This document shows positions 22,523-25,617 of a stretch of 25,617 nt of DNA, piece by piece (position 1 is the stretch's first letter; the number at the start of each line of letters is the position of its first letter). The translations under genes were made by a program, and so were the position numbers. The DNA is from Clostridium_AQ sp900552125. Its GTDB lineage: Bacteria; Bacillota_I; Bacilli_A; Erysipelotrichales; Erysipelotrichaceae. The stretch lies in assembly GCA_037892765.1 (NCBI GenBank), contig JBBKBW010000039.1. The stretch is one strand, 5' to 3'. Below the pieces are notes generated by a model. The model saw only the letters and a list, made by a program, of their open reading frames with translations, did no database searches and had not been told where the DNA came from.

Positions 22523-23103
22523 AATATATCCTCATCAAATAAAGAAAACTGCATTATATGTTCTGGCTTATCCTCTACCTTCTTAATTGTAAAATCCTGT
22601 TCCTTACAAAATACAGAAATTGGTTTCTCAAAAAACTCATGTAATCTAGATTCCTCCACAACAATAGGTGAGCGGTGATGAATAGGTTTTATAGAATCAT
22701 ATGCATCTTTGGTAAGAATCAGACATTCATTTTGTTCGTTATAAATTCCAGCTAAATAAAACATTGATTGATTAGGTAATTGTATATAATACTTCTGTTT
22801 ACCTTTCCATTCATAAAATCCATGACAGGGAATCAGACAGCGATGATTAATCATTGATTTATAATAAGGTCTTTGCTCTATCCTCTCTACGCGTGCATTA
22901 ATCTGATTTCCATATGTATTACGAATTCCCCACTTCAATAATTTTACATGAAGTCTTGAATCCTGCTGAATAATGGTTAGAAGTGTAGAATCTGGAGTTA
23001 CTTCTTCTTGCGCAATGCCATCTATATCATTCATTTGAAGCAACTGATATAAAAATGACTCGTCCCTCACCTTATGCAGATCTAAATAATACATTCCACA
23101 CAT
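22519..23103 (-). CDS. SOS response-associated peptidase family protein (SRAP, YedK/HMCES-like)
   Basis: A 194-residue SRAP-domain protein. After Met removal, Cys2 becomes the N-terminus; in YedK/HMCES it forms a thiazolidine crosslink to abasic sites in single-stranded DNA and so shields them. Other active-site elements are present: NARVE (69-73, Asn69), GFYEW (95-99, Glu98) and HHRSPI (142-147). The start at MCGM is thus certain. The family motif NARxET is NARVER here. It lies 15 nt after the TPR gene and overlaps the permease gene by 4 bp, an operon whose logic is not obvious. I see no LexA-type box in its region. Confidence 0.93.
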   Translation of the reverse strand: MCGMYYLDLHKVRDESFLYQLLQMNDIDGIAQEEVTPDSTLLTIIQQDSRLHVKLLKWGIRNTYGNQINARVERIEQRPYYKSMINHRCLIPCHGFYEWKGKQKYYIQLPNQSMFYLAGIYNEQNECLILTKDAYDSIKPIHHRSPIVVEESRLHEFFEKPISVFCKEQDFTIKKVEDKPEHIMQFSLFDEDIL

Positions 23104-23118
23104 TTTATCACCAATCCT

Positions 23119-24600
23119 TTATATTTCCTTTTCTAATCTATTCACAGCATCTAAGACCCATTGTTCATTAAAGCCATGTAATATAGCTTTATGATAAGAT
23201 TCTAAAGCTAACTCATACTCTTTACGCAATTCATATAAATCCCCAAATAAAGAGTATATCCATCCATCATTTGGGTCTAAAGATAGTGCTTTAGTTAAAT
23301 ATTCTTCTGTAAGATCCAGCTGATTCGTATATAGATTACACCAGCCGGCCATAGCATAATAAAGTGAAGTTGGAGTTTCTTTAGCGGCCTTATCAAAATA
23401 GTAAAATGACTTTTTATAATCTTTTAAATAAGCATAGTTCCAGCCTAGCTCACCAAATACCCAATCAGAACCGCCATAACGCTCTATCCGCTGGTTCAAT
23501 ATATCAATTGATTTCTTATATTGATTAGATTTACATAAAGACCAGGCATAGATGTCCAAAATATCTACATTATCATCATCAAATTTAAAAAATTCTTCAC
23601 AAGCTTTTAGACATTCTTCATAATTGCCTAATTCACTATAACTCGTTGCATAATGATAATAAGTCCATGCATCTGGTTCTATTAATTTAGTTAACTGATT
23701 CAGATATTCTAATTTCTTAACATGATTATTTTGCTTATTAACGATCCAAATCATTTCCTGATATATCCAATACTGATCCATTTCTCTTTCTAAAGCTTTT
23801 TCATAATAAGACAAGGCTTTATTAAAATGCAGATCCGACTTAGATTTATCTTGTAGATTCAAATAAACATCACCAAGGACACAATGAATCCTTGTTTCAT
23901 CCCTGCCCTGTTCTAGTACATGTAGAAGATGTGGTAATGCTTCCTCATAACTTCCTAAATAATAATATGCAAGACCTAGCTCATATTCTTTATAATCCTT
24001 TAAATTCTCATCTTTTAATAATAAAAGACAATGAATTTCATCCTCATACATTTCCAGGTTTCGATATACTTGGATAAGATCCAGCAAGCCATCATCATCA
24101 GGAAGAATCTGATAACTTTTCTTATAATACTCTAAAGCAGTCTCATGATCACCCATTTCAAAATATGAACCTGCAGCTTGTGAAAGAACCCATACATTAC
24201 GATCATCTTCCAGCAATGCATTCTCAAAATACTGAATTGCCTTTCCATGTTCGTTTAATTGCTTATGACACCAGCCTATCTCTGCCTGCAGCCATGGTTC
24301 ATCATATCCCAAATCCAGTGCTTTTAAATGACATTCAAGGCCCTCCTTTATCAAATTTTGATGATCTAAAGAATAGCCTAGTTGCGCATGTAGCCAGCCA
24401 TCATCAGGAAAATACAATATTCCTTTACGCAAAAATAGTTCAGCTTCTTGAAAATTCTCCATATGATTACATAACCATCCCATATTACTGTAATAAAAGG
24501 CATCGTCTAATGCATGGTATTTATATTTTTCTAATAAAAGTCTAGCATCCTCTAATTTATTATCATCTACTAATTTCTGAAATTCATCTCTATAATTCAC
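23119..24600 (-). CDS. Tetratricopeptide repeat protein, tryptophan-rich repeats
   Basis: A 493-residue protein built of about 13 TPR units, with no signal peptide or membrane segment. Many units begin with D/N-x-x-W followed by a small loop: DDGWLHAQLGYSL, DEPWLQAEIGWCH, NVWVLSQAAGSYF, GSDWVFGELGWNY, NDGWIYSLFGDLY and NEQWVLDAV. This recurring Trp is unusual for a TPR and suggests recent internal duplication or a specific ligand surface. The start is a GTG at 24600 with AAAGGCGGTG just upstream; the nearby ATG leads to a stop after two codons. A TATAAT at 24627-24622 without a good -35 may be its promoter. It leads the operon with the SRAP protein and the permease. Partner unknown. Confidence 0.85.
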   Translation of the reverse strand: MNYRDEFQKLVDDNKLEDARLLLEKYKYHALDDAFYYSNMGWLCNHMENFQEAELFLRKGILYFPDDGWLHAQLGYSLDHQNLIKEGLECHLKALDLGYDEPWLQAEIGWCHKQLNEHGKAIQYFENALLEDDRNVWVLSQAAGSYFEMGDHETALEYYKKSYQILPDDDGLLDLIQVYRNLEMYEDEIHCLLLLKDENLKDYKEYELGLAYYYLGSYEEALPHLLHVLEQGRDETRIHCVLGDVYLNLQDKSKSDLHFNKALSYYEKALEREMDQYWIYQEMIWIVNKQNNHVKKLEYLNQLTKLIEPDAWTYYHYATSYSELGNYEECLKACEEFFKFDDDNVDILDIYAWSLCKSNQYKKSIDILNQRIERYGGSDWVFGELGWNYAYLKDYKKSFYYFDKAAKETPTSLYYAMAGWCNLYTNQLDLTEEYLTKALSLDPNDGWIYSLFGDLYELRKEYELALESYHKAILHGFNEQWVLDAVNRLEKEI

Positions 24601-24642
24601 TGCATCACCGCCTTTTGCATTATTATACTATACTTTAGATAC

Positions 24643-24676
24643 AAAAAAAAGAAGTCTACGATTTTGATCATAGACT
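24643..24676 (-). terminator. Terminator of the 10-TM exporter gene
   Basis: On the minus strand AGTCTATGAT-CAAA-ATCGTAGACT (one G-U pair) is followed by TCTTTTTTTT. The TAG stop (24675-24677) overlaps the 5' end of the stem. Confidence 0.9.
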
Positions 24677-25514
24677 AAACAATCTGTAGAATAACTCCAC
24701 TGATGATTGCGGAAATGAATAAAATTGCGCATATTCTTAATATATCTTTTTTATTGTCATACATCTTTAATAATACCAATAAACCTAAACCAGCACTAGT
24801 AATTAATCCAGCAGTTAATGCCCCAAAAGATATGATTCCATCTGTAAATAGCTGTGCTAATATTACACTTGCTGCGCAATTTGGAATAAAACCTACAATA
24901 GCCGCAACGATTGGCTGTAAGAAAGATCCCTCCACAAATAATGCTTTTAGTGTATCTTCTCCAGCAAAGTGAATAAGCAAAGAGATACTAAAATTAACAA
25001 CAAACACAAATAAAAAGATTTTCACTGTTCTTATAAATGCAATGTAGAAAATAGAAGAATGTTCCTTTTCTTCAATACAATGTTCATGTGGGTTATGCAA
25101 TGCATGCATTTCAAATAAATAATGCTTTTTAACTAAGAAATCAACTAGATATCCGACTATGATCGCGATAATTAATTTTACTAATAAAATTGAAACCAGT
25201 ACAGAAGCTTGTTTAGGCTGCGATAATAAAATAGGTATTGCTTCATCACTTGTAGATATGAAGACAGCTAAAAGAGTTCCTATTGTTATTGTACCATTCA
25301 TATATAGACCGCTTGCAATCACTGAAAAGCCACACTGTGGAATAAGTCCTAAAACAGCACCGGCCAATGGCCCTAATACTCTAGCGGATGATAATTTATT
25401 TTTAAATTTTTCATTGCTTTTATGCTCTATAAATTCCATTAAAAGATATGTTAGAAATAATATTGGAATCATAGGTAAAGTATCTTCTAATGCATGATGA
25501 ATAAGTTCTTCCAT
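24675..25514 (-). CDS. Putative 10-TM metal exporter/permease (PF11449-like)
   Basis: A 279-residue membrane protein with about eight to ten segments, matching the 'putative, 10TM heavy-metal exporter' family, also annotated as putative manganese transporter. It has an internal repeat: the first half has GPLAGAVLGLIPQCGFSVIA and the second QPIVAAIVGFIPNCAASVIL, each with a PxC motif that could bind metal. A His-rich stretch between the halves (HALHNPHEHCIEEKEH) suggests a metal-binding loop. Function in metal efflux is inferred from the family and those residues. AGGAGG, 6 nt before the ATG, supports the start. Monocistronic. The upstream region carries inverted and direct repeats that may be operators. 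Confidence 0.83.
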   Translation of the reverse strand: MEELIHHALEDTLPMIPILFLTYLLMEFIEHKSNEKFKNKLSSARVLGPLAGAVLGLIPQCGFSVIASGLYMNGTITIGTLLAVFISTSDEAIPILLSQPKQASVLVSILLVKLIIAIIVGYLVDFLVKKHYLFEMHALHNPHEHCIEEKEHSSIFYIAFIRTVKIFLFVFVVNFSISLLIHFAGEDTLKALFVEGSFLQPIVAAIVGFIPNCAASVILAQLFTDGIISFGALTAGLITSAGLGLLVLLKMYDNKKDILRICAILFISAIISGVILQIV

Positions 25515-25547
25515 ATTTACCTCCTAACTCGTATACTGAATTCTATC

Positions 25548-25603
25548 ATAATATATAGTATTTTACTAGTATTTTGTTAGAAAAAAATTAACTTTATCTA
25601 ACA
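25548..25603 (-). promoter_or_regulatory. Possible operator/promoter region of the exporter gene
   Basis: Inverted repeat TGTTAGA (25575-25581) and TCTAACA (25597-25603) with a 15-nt spacer; direct repeat AGTATTTT at 25557-25564 and 25568-25575 (11-bp period). A -10-like TATTAT lies at 25553-25548 (minus strand) with a poor -35 that overlaps the repeats. This hints at metal-dependent control, but no known box is recognised. Confidence 0.4.
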
Positions 25604-25617
25604 TTATTAAAACTATG

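Noticed and set aside
24165..24545. Plus-strand ORF of 126 codons opposite the TPR gene
   Set aside because: It is antisense to regular TPR repeats and shows no protein family pattern.
1..25617. CRISPR array, prophage, insertion sequence or tRNA/rRNA
   Set aside because: No spaced repeats, transposase, integrase or structural phage genes, and no recognisable tRNA or rRNA sequence were seen on reading both strands.

Overview
The window is AT-rich (roughly one third G+C by eye), uses TGA as a stop, and carries strong Shine-Dalgarno sites, SigA-type promoters and U-tract terminators. The gene content suggests a low-GC gut Firmicute. I lean towards the Erysipelotrichia, because the VanG/VanT-like cell-wall genes recall Clostridium innocuum and its relatives, but no rRNA or other decisive marker is present. 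I see no phage, insertion sequence, CRISPR array, tRNA or rRNA. Apart from typA, ribU and two small RNA units, everything is on the minus strand.

Layout. (1) 1-1311: the end of an unrecognised, possibly frameshifted gene and an inositol-monophosphatase-family enzyme. (2) 1385-4038: a polar amino acid ABC transporter (binding lipoprotein, permease, ATPase) behind a lysine riboswitch whose terminator and antiterminator can both be read; this makes it a lysine importer. (3) 4068-5852: a VanZ-family protein and a PdaA-like membrane-anchored polysaccharide deacetylase with Ig-like repeats. (4) 5965-12333: a cell-wall cluster transcribed murF, VanG-like D-Ala-D-X ligase, alanine/serine racemase, VanT-type membrane acyltransferase, FAD oxidoreductase. 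VanT normally fuses the acyltransferase and racemase parts; here they are separate genes with a terminator hairpin between them. (5) 12440-13873: the dipeptidase pepD.

(6) 13982-14868 is the most unusual part. Two related, apparently undescribed small RNA genes face each other around a small HxlR-type regulator. Each has the same 14-bp direct-repeat box exactly 34 bp before a TATAYT -10 element, a 5' hairpin, a second hairpin with a CTCCC loop, the single-stranded stretch CTATCCCCTTAA, and a terminator hairpin whose loop is also C-rich. The stems differ in sequence while the C-rich segments are kept. This is the design expected of RNAs that pair with Shine-Dalgarno sequences under control of one activator. 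A third, unrelated RNA unit of about 70 nt lies between them.

(7) 14878-17301: an MFS exporter and its ArsR-type regulator, with a palindromic operator. (8) 17336-18091: an esterase-family protein. (9) 18528-20366: typA/bipA on the plus strand. (10) 20398-20790: a two-TM zinc-ribbon protein. (11) 20907-21754: an FMN riboswitch and the riboflavin transporter gene ribU. (12) 21767-24600: an operon of a TPR protein, a SRAP (YedK/HMCES-type) DNA-protein crosslink protein and an orphan ABC permease. (13) 24675-25514: a putative 10-TM metal exporter.

Stretches over 300 bases without a gene: 3751-4067 (lysine riboswitch and promoter), 13874-14317 (small RNA genes), 18092-18527 (promoters only; nothing else recognised) and 20791-21139 (divergent promoters and FMN riboswitch). 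Several genes end inside their own terminator hairpins, so the intergenic DNA is very economical.
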